A DNA stretch of 64,000 bases, taken from positions 176,735,386 to 176,799,385 of the forward strand of contig JBAIZL010000005.1 of the NCBI GenBank assembly GCA_036971475.1, in the 5' to 3' direction. Of this stretch, positions 23,561 to 34,690 are shown piece by piece. This DNA comes from Prosapia bicincta (taxonomy: Eukaryota; Arthropoda; Insecta; Hemiptera; Cercopidae). The first letter of the stretch is position 1; the number at the start of each line of letters is the position of its first letter. The notes beneath the pieces are model-generated. The model did not search any database. It was given only the letters and a program-made list of their open reading frames with translations, and was not told the origin of the DNA. Position numbers and translations under genes: made by a program.

Positions 23561-25460
23561 ATGGAATCTGAAACAGGTACCTATAATTTAAGGGGGGAGA
23601 GAGCGAAAAAAACAGAAAAATTAGAGGAATATAACAAACATAGTAGGTCTAGGAAGGGTACAGCAATTGAGGAAGCTGCAAAAGGAAAATATTAGTTACA
23701 TTAAAAGAAAAAATAAATGAAAAAAAGGAAGAAGCTACAATAGGCCTAATAGAATTGGAAAAAGGGACAAGCCTAGAAATACAAGAGACAGAAACGGAAG
23801 GCACAGATATGCCTATAGAAGAGAGTGAGGTGGAAACCCAAGTAGATGAGGCTAGGGGATTACCACTGATGCAAACCCAACAGAAAAAGGGAAATAATGA
23901 GGGTGTTGATTTAAGGAATATAATGAGGACTTTAATGGAAATGAGTGTAAACATAAATACAGGGAGAGAGGAAATGAATAGAAAATTTGAAGAGAGTAAG
24001 GAGGAAATAAAAAAAGAAATGAATAGAAAATTTGAACAGAGTAATGAAGAAATAAGGAAATTAAATAAAAATAGTGAGGAAATAAAGGAGGAAAATAAGG
24101 AGATGAAAGAAGAGATGAACAGAGGATTTGCATCAAGTAGGTTGGAAATGGATAAGAAATTCGAAAGCCTAAAGGAAGAAAATAGGAGAATGATAGAGGA
24201 TATGAGTGAACAGTTGAGAACAGAGAATAATGCTGTAATAGGAGTTATGAGAAGAACTTAGAGGAGAAGATTAAGGAGAATTTTGAGGAAACAAAAGAAA
24301 TAATAGCTGATGTGACAGAAATTAATAAGAAAGAGATAGAGAAGGTAGAAAATATAACAATACAGAACAGGGAAGAGTTAAGAATTTTAAATAGGGAGAT
24401 AGCGATTGAGAAAAACAATAATAATGATAGAATTGACCGATTGGAAACAGAAGGAAGGAGGAATAATGAGAAACAAGGGGAATTGACCCAGAGAATGGAA
24501 AAGGTAGAAAAGAAGGTGGAAGAAAGTAAAGGAGGAGAAGGCCTAAGGATCATACAAGTGTCTTGCGGGAATCAGGAGGAGATGCCCAAATTTAATGGAA
24601 GGAATAGTAACCCTATGGAGTTCCTCAAAAGACTGGATAGGTATGTGGAGAGAAAATTTGAATGTAGGACAGGGGAAAGATTTAAAAATGAATGGAGAGG
24701 AATCATAGATAGAGCTTTGGAAGTAGGAGCGGCTAGATGGTGGGAATCAATCAGAGAGGAGGTGGAAGATTTCGCGGATTTACAAGATAGATTTATAGAA
24801 AGATACTGGGCCAAAGAAATACAGGAAGGCATTAAAGAGAGAATGGAAAATGAAAGGTATATTGAGGGAAATGGAAGAGCCAGAGCAGATTATGTCATAG
24901 AAAGAGTCATAGTTTTAAAGAACATGACACCACCGCAAAATGAGGAAGAGATAGTCCGGAGATTAAGCCGGCATTTTAATGAAAGGATACAGTTGTCAAG
25001 AAGGGTGCAAAATATAAAAACGATCCGAGAGATGGAAAGGATGCTGAATGAGGAGGACATAGAGGAGAGAAATAAGGAAATAAGACAGAGAAACAGGGGA
25101 CCATGGAATAGGCCTACCCCTAGAGAGAAACAGAATGGAAATAGATTTCCACCCAGAAGGGGTGAGGAAGGGATGAGACAGCAGGGAAATAGAAGATTTC
25201 CAGGACCAGGAGAATTGTATAGAAGGAATGAATATAGGAATGAAGGGCGGCCATATGTCCAGTTTTTTAACAGAAGAATAGATAATCATATGAGGGGGAA
25301 TGTTGAACCAAGACCAGGGCAGGAAAATAATCGAGAAAATAGAGGAGACAGGAATTACAGAACCAATGACAGGAGCCAGAAGGAAGTAAATCAGATAGAG
25401 GCAAGGAGATGTGGGGGGACAAGGAAGGAGGATGGTGCACATAGTCAAACGGAAAACTAG
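23561..25460 (+). pseudogene. gag: gag of the gypsy element, frameshifted twice
   Basis: Gag forms the particle that packages the element RNA. The ATG at 23561 follows a purine-rich leader. The reading frame stops at 23693 and continues in another frame from about 23,690 to 24,261. It then shifts again near 24,247 and runs to a TAG at 25,458. The middle part (23755-24261) is a highly charged Glu/Lys/Arg coiled-coil region with repeated EEMNRKFE-like heptads. The last part (24312-25460, 382 codons) holds the retrotransposon gag core from about residue 98 to 245, with W-rich segments (ARWWESIREEVEDFADLQDRF). It ends in an Arg/Asn/Gly-rich tail (about 250-370) that probably binds RNA. No CCHC zinc knuckle is visible. 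The shifts could be inactivating mutations or sequence errors. Pol follows in the -1 frame. Confidence 0.85.
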
Positions 25461-26233
25461 AGAACACTGGTATCGTCGCCTTGGATCAGGAAAAGGAGCA
25501 TCAAACAGAACAAATGAGGTTGCCAGTGATAAAATTTGATAAAAGCTCCTACGATAAAAATAAGTTAACTATAAATAATGTATTAATCAGTAGAAAATGT
25601 TTAGAACAAGAAGATGAGGAGAGAAATTATAATTTAGGAATTGAAAAAAAAATAATAAACCCAGAGATAGAGATTAAGATGGAAGATACAAGTTTACCAG
25701 CATTAATAGACACAGGCAGTAACGTAACATGTATCCAGGAGAAATGGATGTTAGAGAATAAAAATAAAATAGGAAAAATAGAAATCCTACCAATAAAAAA
25801 TTTAACCATTCGGACTGCAACAAATAAGAAAACTAAAAAGATAAACAAAATGATCATGGTAATAGGAGAAATAGGAGGGGTAAAATATCCGTTTCAATGC
25901 CTAGTGGTGCCAGGCTTATTGAGAAAATTTATTATAGGTACTGATATGTTGATGGATGTGGAGGCACAACTTGATTTTGGAAAATGGGAGATGGAGTTTA
26001 AATATGAAAACAAATTATATAAATCAAAAATGAGTGTAGATGGGCAGACAAAATTTAAAGGGGAGATGAATAATTTTGAAAATGAGATGGAGGAGGAATT
26101 GAGTTGTGATGAACAGGAAAGAATGAATGATATGGAAAAATGGGAAGAATTTGAAACTTTTGGAAACCAGAGTCAAAATTATATTAAAATTGTACAAGAG
26201 GAGGGAGAGATAAAAAAAGAGGTAATTTTTTGA
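25445..26233 (+). pseudogene. pro: Protease part of pol, gypsy element
   Basis: The frame opens at 25445, overlaps the end of gag by about 16 bases and is in the -1 frame relative to it. There is no ATG near the beginning, so expression by -1 frameshifting is likely. GGAAAAC at 25451-25457, immediately before the gag stop, is a candidate slip site. Counting from 25481, the aspartic protease motif LPALIDTGSNVT has its catalytic D-T-G at residues 77-79, and the flap/end region FIIGTDML lies at about 150-157. This enzyme cuts the Gag and Gag-Pol polyproteins. The frame ends at a TGA in a run of six T (26226-26231), whereas reverse transcriptase continues in another frame. The pol polyprotein is therefore interrupted here by a one-base-type shift. 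Confidence 0.85.
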
Positions 26234-26276
26234 AAGAATAGGGAATGAAGAGGTAACTGAGGAACAAAGACAGGAG

Positions 26277-28952
26277 ATGAGTGATTTAATAGAGAAGTAT
26301 AAAGAAGTATTTTCAGACCAGCCCGGTTTATGCACTGCATATAAACATAAGATTAAAGTTAGGGAAGATGTACCATTTTACCAAAGAAATTACCCAATTC
26401 CTACAAAGTACCAAGATCAGGTACAAGAAGAGATAGAGAAAATGTTGAGGTTAGGTATAATTGAAAGAAGTACTAGTCCATATATTAATCCAATAGTCCC
26501 ACTCATCAAAACCAATGGGAAAGTTAGATTATGTTTAGATGCAAGAAAACTAAATGAAATTATAATTCCGGATTATGATTGCTATAGAGGAATAAATGAG
26601 ATTCTACACAGAGCAAAGAGAGTTAATTGGTTGAGTACCATGGACCTCACTAACAGTTTCTGGCAGGTTGAATTGGAAGAGGAGTCAAGAAAATATACTG
26701 CATTCCAACATAGAGGGAAAACATACCAGTTTGTTGTTACACCCTATGGATTGAAAACATCTCTAGCAGCATTGGCAAGAGCTATGGACAGTATTATGAG
26801 GGAGGAATTAGAAGATTTCACCTTAATATATGTAGATGATACAGTCTGTATGTCTGAGACATTTGAGGAGCATAAAAAACACCTAGAAAAGATCTTACAA
26901 ATTTTTTTAAAAAACAACATGACCATTAAATTTGATAAATCAGAGTTCTGTAGAAAAGATATTTCATTCTTAGGGTATAGATTGACTACAAATGGAGTAA
27001 AAATGGATGAAGAGAAGGTTAGAGCTATATTAGAATTTCCCTCACCTAAAAATCCTCGACAGTTAAAAGGTTTTATTGGAATGGCTAATTATTATAATAA
27101 ATTTATAGAAAAATATTCAGAATTTGTACAACCATTATTAAAATTATTATCTAATAGAAACAAATTTATTTGGACAGAAGAGGAGGAGCGAAATTTTATT
27201 AAATTAAAGAAAACATTTTTGGAAACAAATGTACTTACTCACCCAGATTACCAGAAAACATTTTACCTACAAACAGATGCCAGTGAATATGCCATAGGAG
27301 GACACATCTATCAGATTGATGAAAAGGGGGAGAAAAAGGCAGTAATGTTTATGAATCGCACATTAAAAGGAAGTGAAGTTAAATATTATACCACTGAGAA
27401 GGAATTACTTGCTATATTGTTTTGTCTGCAGAAAGCAAGACAGATCATCCTAGGAAGAAAAATTGTGATCCAGACTGACCATCAGGCCTTAACTTTTATT
27501 AAGACTTGTAAAATTTTAAATTCAAGATTGCATAGATGGATATTACTAATGCAAGAATATGATTATACTATTGAACACTGTAAAGGAAAAGAAAATGTAG
27601 TTGCAGACCTATTGAGCAGGAACCCTTGTGATAAAAATAAGTTTGAAAGAAGAGACCAAAATTCAGAATTACAAATAAATTATATAGAAAGAGTTATGGA
27701 AATGGAAATGTGTACAAAATTTAAAGAATTTAGTAAATTACAAGTAGAAGATTTAAGAGTTAGAGAAATAAAAGAAAACATTCAAAATTATCCTCAAAAT
27801 TATAAAATTATTAATAACTTAGTATATAAAAGAAATAGGGAAAGTTGGAAAATAGTAGTACCAAAGGGAATGATTAAAGAAATAGTGGGTACTTGTCATG
27901 AGTATTACCTGCATGCAGGAGCTAAGAAATGTCATACCATATTATCAGAGAGCTTCACTTGGAAGAAAATGGGAAAAAGCATTAGGGGAATTATTAAAAT
28001 ATGTAATATTTGTCAAAGAGCTAAAAATGTAACCCAAGGTAATTTTGGAGAGATGAAAGGGATCCAAGTGGAAAAACCAAAGGAGCAATTGTCAATTGAT
28101 TTTATAGGACCATTTCAAAGAACTGTAGGAGGCTATAAGTATTTATTAGTAATTTTAGATGTATTCACAAAATTCGTTCAAATCTATAAATTGAAAAAGG
28201 CAACCACAGGGGAGGCAATTAAATGTTTAGAAAATTATATAGAAAAATTCGGGAGAGTAGAAAGAATACAGACTGATCATGAAACCCAGTTTAATAATAA
28301 GAAATGGCTGGAGTATATTAAAAATAGAGAAATGAAACCAATATTTTCTCCAATAAGGAGGCCACAAAGCAATATCGTTGAGAGGGTGAATAAGGAGATC
28401 ATTAGATGTTTGAGAACATATTGTCATCATAACCATAGAGAATGGGGAAAATATGTAGAGGTTATTAACCAGGCAATTAATGAAATTCCTCATGAGACTA
28501 CAGGATACACACCTAACCAGCTACAACTAGGAATTCAGGATGAAAGGTTTTGGCAAAAGGAAATAAAAAATTTAGGCTGGAGTTCAAAATTAATAAATTT
28601 TGAAAGACATTTAGAAATTGCTAGGAGTAGAATTAAGAAGAAGGCTCATAAGAGAGCAGAGAAATTTCATAAAACTCATAAAATAGAAGAATTAAATGTT
28701 GGGGACAAGGTATTAGTAAAAGAAAATTGGCAACCACAGGGTATAAGAGGTGAGATGGCAAAATTATTTTATATATATGATGGACCTTATGTGATCACCA
28801 AGAAATATGGCAAGGCGACTTATGAAATCAAAGATGCTAGAAGCAATAAAATTAGAGGAATTTTTCATATTAGCTTGTTAAAGAAATTTTATGAACCAAG
28901 GGAGGCACACCATGGAGAATCAGATAAATTTCAGATAGAACAAATTAAATAG
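26277..28952 (+). CDS. pol: Reverse transcriptase - RNase H - integrase part of pol, gypsy element
   Basis: An 891-codon open frame. The RT domain spans about residues 30-290. Catalytic aspartates are in TMDLTNSFWQ (D123) and LIYVDDTV (D187, D188). The usual FGLKNAP-type motif is replaced by YGLKTSLAALARAMD. RNase H spans about 320-450, with D334 (LQTDAS), an acidic TEKELLAI segment (374-376), D401 (IQTDHQAL) and D444 (VADLLSR). Integrase begins with a His/Cys zinc region (H541, H546, C576, C579). It continues with the DDE core: D608 (SIDFIGP), D667 (QTDHETQF, where many relatives have Gly rather than Glu) and E702 (NIVERVNKE). A C-terminal GPY/F-type module lies at about 805-870 (YDGPYVI). 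Together they copy RNA to cDNA and insert it. The frame also extends upstream of the ATG at 26277 to the break near 26,230. There is no env and no chromodomain. All catalytic residues appear intact. Confidence 0.95.
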   Translation: MSDLIEKYKEVFSDQPGLCTAYKHKIKVREDVPFYQRNYPIPTKYQDQVQEEIEKMLRLGIIERSTSPYINPIVPLIKTNGKVRLCLDARKLNEIIIPDYDCYRGINEILHRAKRVNWLSTMDLTNSFWQVELEEESRKYTAFQHRGKTYQFVVTPYGLKTSLAALARAMDSIMREELEDFTLIYVDDTVCMSETFEEHKKHLEKILQIFLKNNMTIKFDKSEFCRKDISFLGYRLTTNGVKMDEEKVRAILEFPSPKNPRQLKGFIGMANYYNKFIEKYSEFVQPLLKLLSNRNKFIWTEEEERNFIKLKKTFLETNVLTHPDYQKTFYLQTDASEYAIGGHIYQIDEKGEKKAVMFMNRTLKGSEVKYYTTEKELLAILFCLQKARQIILGRKIVIQTDHQALTFIKTCKILNSRLHRWILLMQEYDYTIEHCKGKENVVADLLSRNPCDKNKFERRDQNSELQINYIERVMEMEMCTKFKEFSKLQVEDLRVREIKENIQNYPQNYKIINNLVYKRNRESWKIVVPKGMIKEIVGTCHEYYLHAGAKKCHTILSESFTWKKMGKSIRGIIKICNICQRAKNVTQGNFGEMKGIQVEKPKEQLSIDFIGPFQRTVGGYKYLLVILDVFTKFVQIYKLKKATTGEAIKCLENYIEKFGRVERIQTDHETQFNNKKWLEYIKNREMKPIFSPIRRPQSNIVERVNKEIIRCLRTYCHHNHREWGKYVEVINQAINEIPHETTGYTPNQLQLGIQDERFWQKEIKNLGWSSKLINFERHLEIARSRIKKKAHKRAEKFHKTHKIEELNVGDKVLVKENWQPQGIRGEMAKLFYIYDGPYVITKKYGKATYEIKDARSNKIRGIFHISLLKKFYEPREAHHGESDKFQIEQIK

Positions 28953-29606
28953 TAAGGGAGAAGTCGAGAGAAAGGAAAATAACAAGGGATAATAAGATGG
29001 TAACAACAGGAATGACTCAGGATATAAAAGTTTTAGGAGAAGGAAGCGAATGTAGGAGGGATAGATAACAAATAAACCGGAAATGACAATGGACCAGAAA
29101 TGACTTAATAATTAAACAAACACTTGAAAAAAAAATAAAGAAATAAAAAATATATAAATTTAAATAAAATAGGAAGGGATGAACGAATAAGAACAAGGAC
29201 CTAACCTACAAACAACCTATGCTATGACTCGGTTAGGCTAAAATTAAGAAAAAAAAACACTGTGTCAGAAGATAGATTATATAGATAAATAAAAAGACTT
29301 ATGATTGGAAAGATTCCATTCTATTAAAATTAAAATAAAGAAAGAAAAAGAAAAAGGTTATAAAATAGATTCTAAGAATCAGAAAATGATTAATGTACTA
29401 GATGTTAAGAGTATAAGAGGATTGTTGATTAAATGTTAATTGTTAATTTATTGTATTGTTAGAAGTTAAGTATATCATATGTAATTAGAGGGCAGCAGAC
29501 AAGCAAGAAGGATAGAGTAAGAGTTTACTCCCAAAATGTGAAAATTGAGATTAAAAAAAAAGGAATTTTGGAATCAAAATTTTTTTTTATCTAAATTTGG
29601 GGACTA
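28953..29606 (+). other. 3' noncoding region and purine tract of the gypsy element
   Basis: About 650 bp of A-rich sequence after pol with no env-like ORF. A short GGGGA run (29599-29603) directly before the 3' LTR is the likely remnant of the polypurine tract that primes plus-strand synthesis. It is shorter than usual, and a longer A/G run lies at about 29,550-29,565. Confidence 0.6.
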
Positions 29607-30810
29607 TGTAACATTTTGAAGTAGTATATATATAAAAGGCACTTACAAAATAAGATAAATATATATAAATAAATTCAGTATGTAAAAAAAATTACTAAAA
29701 TATACTAGTAACGAAATGTAAACATGACCTAATTTCACTTGTGTAGAAAATGCACATGGCCACATTTTAGATCTAATCACAAGATTTTATATAAAAAGAA
29801 AAAAAACACACAAATCACTATTTATAAGAAAATGTATTAGAAGTAATTGATAGATAACAATTTGAATAGAACAATAGAACGATATAAATACACTTAAAAC
29901 TTTCAAACGGCAAGCTAGTGAAATGTTCTGAAGTAAACAAGATGGGAGAACGAATTTGTGGAGTTGCGTGCGCATTGACCGGCAAAAGATATTCGTTTTA
30001 AATATTTCTCGTGGAGATATAATCTAAAACAGTTTGGGAAATAAGATTTAAATGCAATTGTTTTGCAAAGAAATTTAAGTGCAGTTGTTAAGAAAAAAAA
30101 GTGTATCAGAGGCGGTGAACCTGACATCCGTAAAGCTGTTACAAGGAATAAACGAGAAAATAGCGGAAATTGACGACTTGGGCATTTTATTGCTAAAAAG
30201 GGAGCGTCAGTTAGTTGGGACAGAGCATTTGAACGAGGCAGACGTGTTCCAGAATTGGCTGTAGAAATTCTATTTTTTTTAACTGGTGCGGAAAGTGCAG
30301 TATCGTATTCAAATCATAATTACAGAATAACATTAAGCCAAATCATTGAACTGATCGATTAAGAAGACATTATTCAGGAAATTATTTAATTAGAAACCAA
30401 ATAACTTGTAAAAAAATTTTAGCTTGTAAGAATTGTAACTTAGATATTTTTTTGAAAGTGCCAACTCAAATTTTATTATTCAAAATTTAGAAAACCCACC
30501 TATTAACCCGAGATAAGGAGAGCTCAAGCTCAAATTAAAGTAATTAAATCAAATTCAATTAATATTAAAATTTATAACTAAACTTCTTGCTGCCATAAAC
30601 AAATTTTAGACTTAGGCTAATAAAGCTTAATTTTTGTAATTCTTTGTGGATGAAATAAGACTTTGTAATTAGTAAGTGACTTTATAAAAGAAAATAAGGA
30701 ATGTCATATTAAGATATTAAAATTTTTGTAACAAAAGCAGCATTGAATCGTTATTTCTATTAACTTATAAATTTTTATTAAGACTTATAAAAGTGAATTT
30801 ACCAATTATT

Positions 30811-30813
<3 letters not shown>
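29607..30813 (+). repeat. 3' LTR of the gypsy element
   Basis: 1,207 bp, the same length as the 5' LTR, with about seven substitutions and two compensating 1-bp indels relative to it. Ends TTATTACA and is followed directly by (AT)n. Confidence 0.95.
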
Positions 30814-30875
<62 letters not shown>

Positions 30876-30877
<2 letters not shown>

Positions 30878-31019
30878 TGAAATAAAGCACTTTCATAAAC
30901 AAGAATATATTACTTCATTTTAATATTTATTGATGCTTTTCGCTAATTTACATTATCAGTATTTTCAAAACTCATACATCACTATCCAGTTATGTGACTA
31001 TAGTAAGACTTTTCACCAG

Positions 31020-31060
<41 letters not shown>

Positions 31061-31184
31061 TTTCACTATATGCACTTAAACAAGAATCTTACTTGGTATT
31101 TATGCGAGTTAACTTTCAAGGATTTGTTGTATCTCCATCATCAAGCATCACTGACCGGGGGTTTTAATAGACCTGTTGTAAAGC
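30876..31184. repeat. Two TA-bounded short modules with a shared core
   Basis: Module 30,876-31,017 begins GGTGAAA and ends TTTCACC (7-bp inverted ends). It contains CACTTTCATAAACAAGAAT at 30,888-30,906. The next module (31,058-31,184) begins CACTTTCAC and carries the same core with an 11-bp insertion (31,058-31,087). A diverged reverse-complement copy of the second core lies at 51,683-51,711. Both modules are separated and flanked by (TA)n. Confidence 0.7.
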
Positions 31185-31230
31185 TATATATATATATATA
31201 TAAATACTTAGGAGTACTTAGGTATTATAT

Positions 31231-33255
31231 GTATTTATGTATGTATTTATATACATATTGGTATATGTATATGTATATAATGTTATTATCATATATATAT
31301 ATATATATTTAAGAATAGCTAATATCACAACTACGCGGCTGTTGTTAATGAACAATGATTGGCAAACGAACATTTGCAGTTTGAAATTTTCATATTTTTC
31401 AAACAAAGGTCCGACTGTAGGAAGTAGGCTTTGGGTTGCAAGAACATTATGTAAACAGTTCACAGGCCATTTTCTCTCCTTGAAGGGAATATAAGAACAA
31501 AGTTATATTGATCATCGCAAAACTAATTTTGAGGATGGGAAGATAAAGCCATCGCCGACGTACGACTTGAAAATTGGTGTTTATACACTTTCTACTATGA
31601 CGCAGAAACTGCTAATTATATCGCACGGAGAGTCTGCGTGTTTTCCACAAGCAAACTCACACAAATTTGTTTAAAAGGAAATTGAATTAAGGTTACATTT
31701 AAAGAGTACTTTTTAAGAATGTGGTAATTAATTATTTATTATTTTGTTTTAATTAATCCCCATAATCCTAATAATGTATATAATTATCTTGTTTTTGAAA
31801 AAAAATTAAAACATTTCGATTCGTATTTCTCACATATCCGAATTATACCTTAAACTTTACTTGATCTCTTTTTATATAAGTGAAGGAAATAGAGTTGTGT
31901 AAGTTTTCCATGCAAATTTCATGGGTCATTATTGTTTCTGTAGTGACGTCACATTTAACCACACTTTGAAATTACCTGACTATAGGCAAATTTACAGCAG
32001 CAAGTGTAGTGGTTTGAAAATGAATGTGATTTGCTTTTGGTGGCTGGGATATTGGCGTAAAAGCCTGCAGCTGCCTGAGAGTATGTTCGCGAATCGAGGT
32101 CTTTATTGGAACAACGGTTTTGAAAAGCAAAGATTTATTCAATAATAAATGACAAATTTTAAATTATTATAGGCGACATCTAAAGTAATTACTAATGTGT
32201 ATTAAATAATTATTATTCGTATAATTTATGAAACTAGGTAAATTTATTTACTTCTTAAAAACAGTTTCAGGGTTAACAGTAGTATATTAAAACATATCTC
32301 TTTATAAATAAATAAAATTAAAGATTTTTGTGATATTTTTACAGGATATGTTTTTTTGCAATCAAATTGTACATATGAGTTAAAATAAAAATGTTTGTGG
32401 TTAACAGATTTAATTTATTTGAAAAAAGGGATACGTCACAGTGGCTTCAAAGTGTTAATGAAACAATGGTTTTAACGAATTACATTTTGAAACTAAGCTG
32501 GGTGACAAATATATTTATAATAGAGTGTTTATTATTATGTTTAGTTACATAATTGTCACAACAGATGGATTATGAATCACTGCATTAATTTCTCAAAGAT
32601 ATATAAACCTGTTCGAACTGTCAGAGAGATCGGTTAAATGATTACGAAGAATTTTTAGCGTTAAAGCACGTTACCATTGCGCTATTCCGCCTTATTGAAG
32701 AACGTTGTCTATTGGGAGTACAGTGTTGTCCCTTACAGACTCGCAACGACAAACCTTGGAGCAATAGAATCCATTATATATAAACATTGAGTGTTATGAG
32801 ATTACCAACGAAAAACTCAGAATTATAGAGAAACACAAGTAGCGTGGCCTTAGTATATAGGAAAGCATTCGCAGTATTAAGAAATTCCAGGTTACAATAG
32901 TTCCCATACCGTTGTCATAGAACAATTTCGTTAAATGATATTTTAGAGTTCGTTGACTTACTCTTTATTTATTATTAGATAACAAATATTTACATGAATG
33001 ATACTATAATGCTCGAATCGGATCTGAGTATTTATACTTTGTGTTTGTTAATAATCTTTTTCCATGTTTTCAGTCCTTTCGTTTCATCCCATACAAAGTA
33101 AGTTCCATATAGACCTCTAAAACCCAAGCCTAGATCTCTAATATCTTTACACATATTTTCCCAGACTGCAGTTTACATTCAAAATTAAAAATGGCCTCTT
33201 TTCTCTTTTATCCAACCTATGGTTCCGGATCATGTCTCACACTTCTACCAGACAC
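31231..33255. other. Intergenic, no gene called
   Basis: Contains an unrecognised 74-codon plus-strand ORF (31921-32145), a perfect CRE-like TGACGTCA at 31,944-31,951 and AT-rich sequence. Nothing supports a gene. Confidence 0.35.
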
Positions 33256-33412
33256 TGTAGTAAGAAGCCGGTATAAAGTGTAAAGGAGGCACACAATGAC
33301 GTTACAGTCGATTGGTGACGTCAGCTCTAGTTGTATACCTAATCCCGTATAGCAAATAAAGCTCGCAGTTTATCGACGAAACCAATTTACTTGTCGCTGC
33401 CTCTAATCTACA
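33256..33412 (+). mobile_element. Possible solo LTR or short promoter-like element
   Basis: A 157-bp segment bounded by TGTAG and CTACA. In the order expected for an LTR it has TATAAA (33272-33277), an inverted CCAAT box ATTGG (33311-33315) directly abutting a perfect CRE TGACGTCA (33316-33323), and AATAAA (33355-33360). No flanking primer site and no clear target duplication are present, so this stays tentative. It may instead be a host promoter fragment. Confidence 0.3.
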
Positions 33413-34528
33413 GTTAACGTAGTTTAAATGTTCAGAAATATTAGGGCTTAAATAGCTTTATACTTTAATAGGCAATCTTTAAATCACGTTTCCTAAACTA
33501 TATTAATTTTCATTCCCTTATCTACTTTACATCACATCATTGACAAAGCAGACCAAGTAAACTCTATTCTGCCTTCACCACATAGACATTTTTGTTATCT
33601 TGAGACTTAATTAGGACTATATACCCCTCTCTTAAAGTATATAAGGATACCATGAGTTCCAATGAGAAGAGCCTCGTAGTGGAAGTAGATCTGCCCTCTA
33701 GCGGAATCATGAAGGTACATTTACCCGTTACACCTCATTTAAAGATAAGGATAAGGGAATATTGAATTAAGTAGGACTTAGGAATGGCGATTTTGAACCC
33801 CATGGTACTGGGGCAGGGTAAATTAAAATATTGCACAGGCAAGATCACTTAACTAGAGAACACATACTTCCAAGCGGGGCCAAGAGAGGTGTCTACCCAA
33901 GGCGCTTGGCAACGACGTTTTAAATCACAAATTTACAATTTAAAATTAAATTCAATTAAATTTCGTTAAGTATAATTTTATTTGTAAAATTCCACATCTT
34001 ATTTTGTATCTAAATTCAGTAATTGAAGCACTGTCTTATGGCACTGTAAAATAATAGATTTTACATTTAAAATCTAAAACTAAAAACACATTATTTTTCA
34101 ACTTTTCAGAATCTTATATTTTTATTCAAGTGTTTTTATTTTATTTGTTAAACTCTCCTTTGTTAATCTCTTTAATCTTATTTGTTAATCTCCTTTGAAA
34201 TTTTATATTAATAATTTAAATCTTAGATTGTAAAATACATAGTAAACATAAATTTTTAAAAATTTATAATCCCTATTTTGTTTAATCTAATGCCACCAAT
34301 AGGAGAGTTTATAATAGTATAGTCATTCCATTACTATAATAACACTTGTGAAACACTGTGCATTATCAGTAAACAGAACACTGGCAATTAGAGTATTTTT
34401 ACTGCCATATACATGTTCGAGGAGAGGGAAAAGTAGATCGAATCACGAATAACCAAGGGGAAAACAATCAATTGGTACTAGAAACAGGGTTAATTTACGA
34501 TATCGCAGGGCCAGTATCATGAGAGTTC
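33413..34528. other. Intergenic, no gene called
   Basis: AT-rich. A short plus-strand ORF at 33652 (37 codons) starts in a good-looking codon context but has no recognisable product. Confidence 0.35.

Positions 34529-34690
<162 letters not shown>

Larger units (their letters stand above)
22152..30813 (+). mobile_element. Ty3/gypsy LTR retrotransposon, 8.66 kb, recent insertion
   Basis: Two 1,207-bp LTRs, each beginning TGTAAC and ending in CA, enclose a 6,248-bp interior. In order it carries a Lys-tRNA-type primer site, gag, protease, reverse transcriptase, RNase H and integrase. The PR-RT-RH-IN order is that of Ty3/gypsy rather than Ty1/copia. No env ORF follows pol. A 4-bp ATAT target duplication is consistent, although it cannot be proved inside a TA run. 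The LTRs differ by about seven substitutions and two 1-bp indels, so the insertion is young, yet gag and pol carry frameshifts. Confidence 0.96.
21895..31230. mobile_element. TA-rich element bounded by 30-bp inverted repeats, split by a gypsy insertion
   Basis: 21895-21924 and 31201-31230 are perfect 30-bp inverted repeats (core CCTAAGTACTCCTAAGTA), each continuing into TA dinucleotides. Removing the gypsy element and one 4-bp target duplication leaves about 670 bp, made of (TA)n runs alternating with short modules. This fits an older element with terminal inverted repeats that was later hit by the retrotransposon. I do not know its family. The inner (TA)n runs are 21923-21966, 22096-22151, 30814-30875, 31021-31057 and 31185-31201. 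Confidence 0.6.

Noticed and set aside
23649..28493. Minus-strand ORFs opposite gag and pol
   Set aside because: Shadows of the A/G-rich coding strand. The same holds for minus-strand ORFs opposite the Jockey and I-like elements.
28953..29606. env gene after gypsy pol
   Set aside because: No ORF, signal peptide or membrane segment in this interval.
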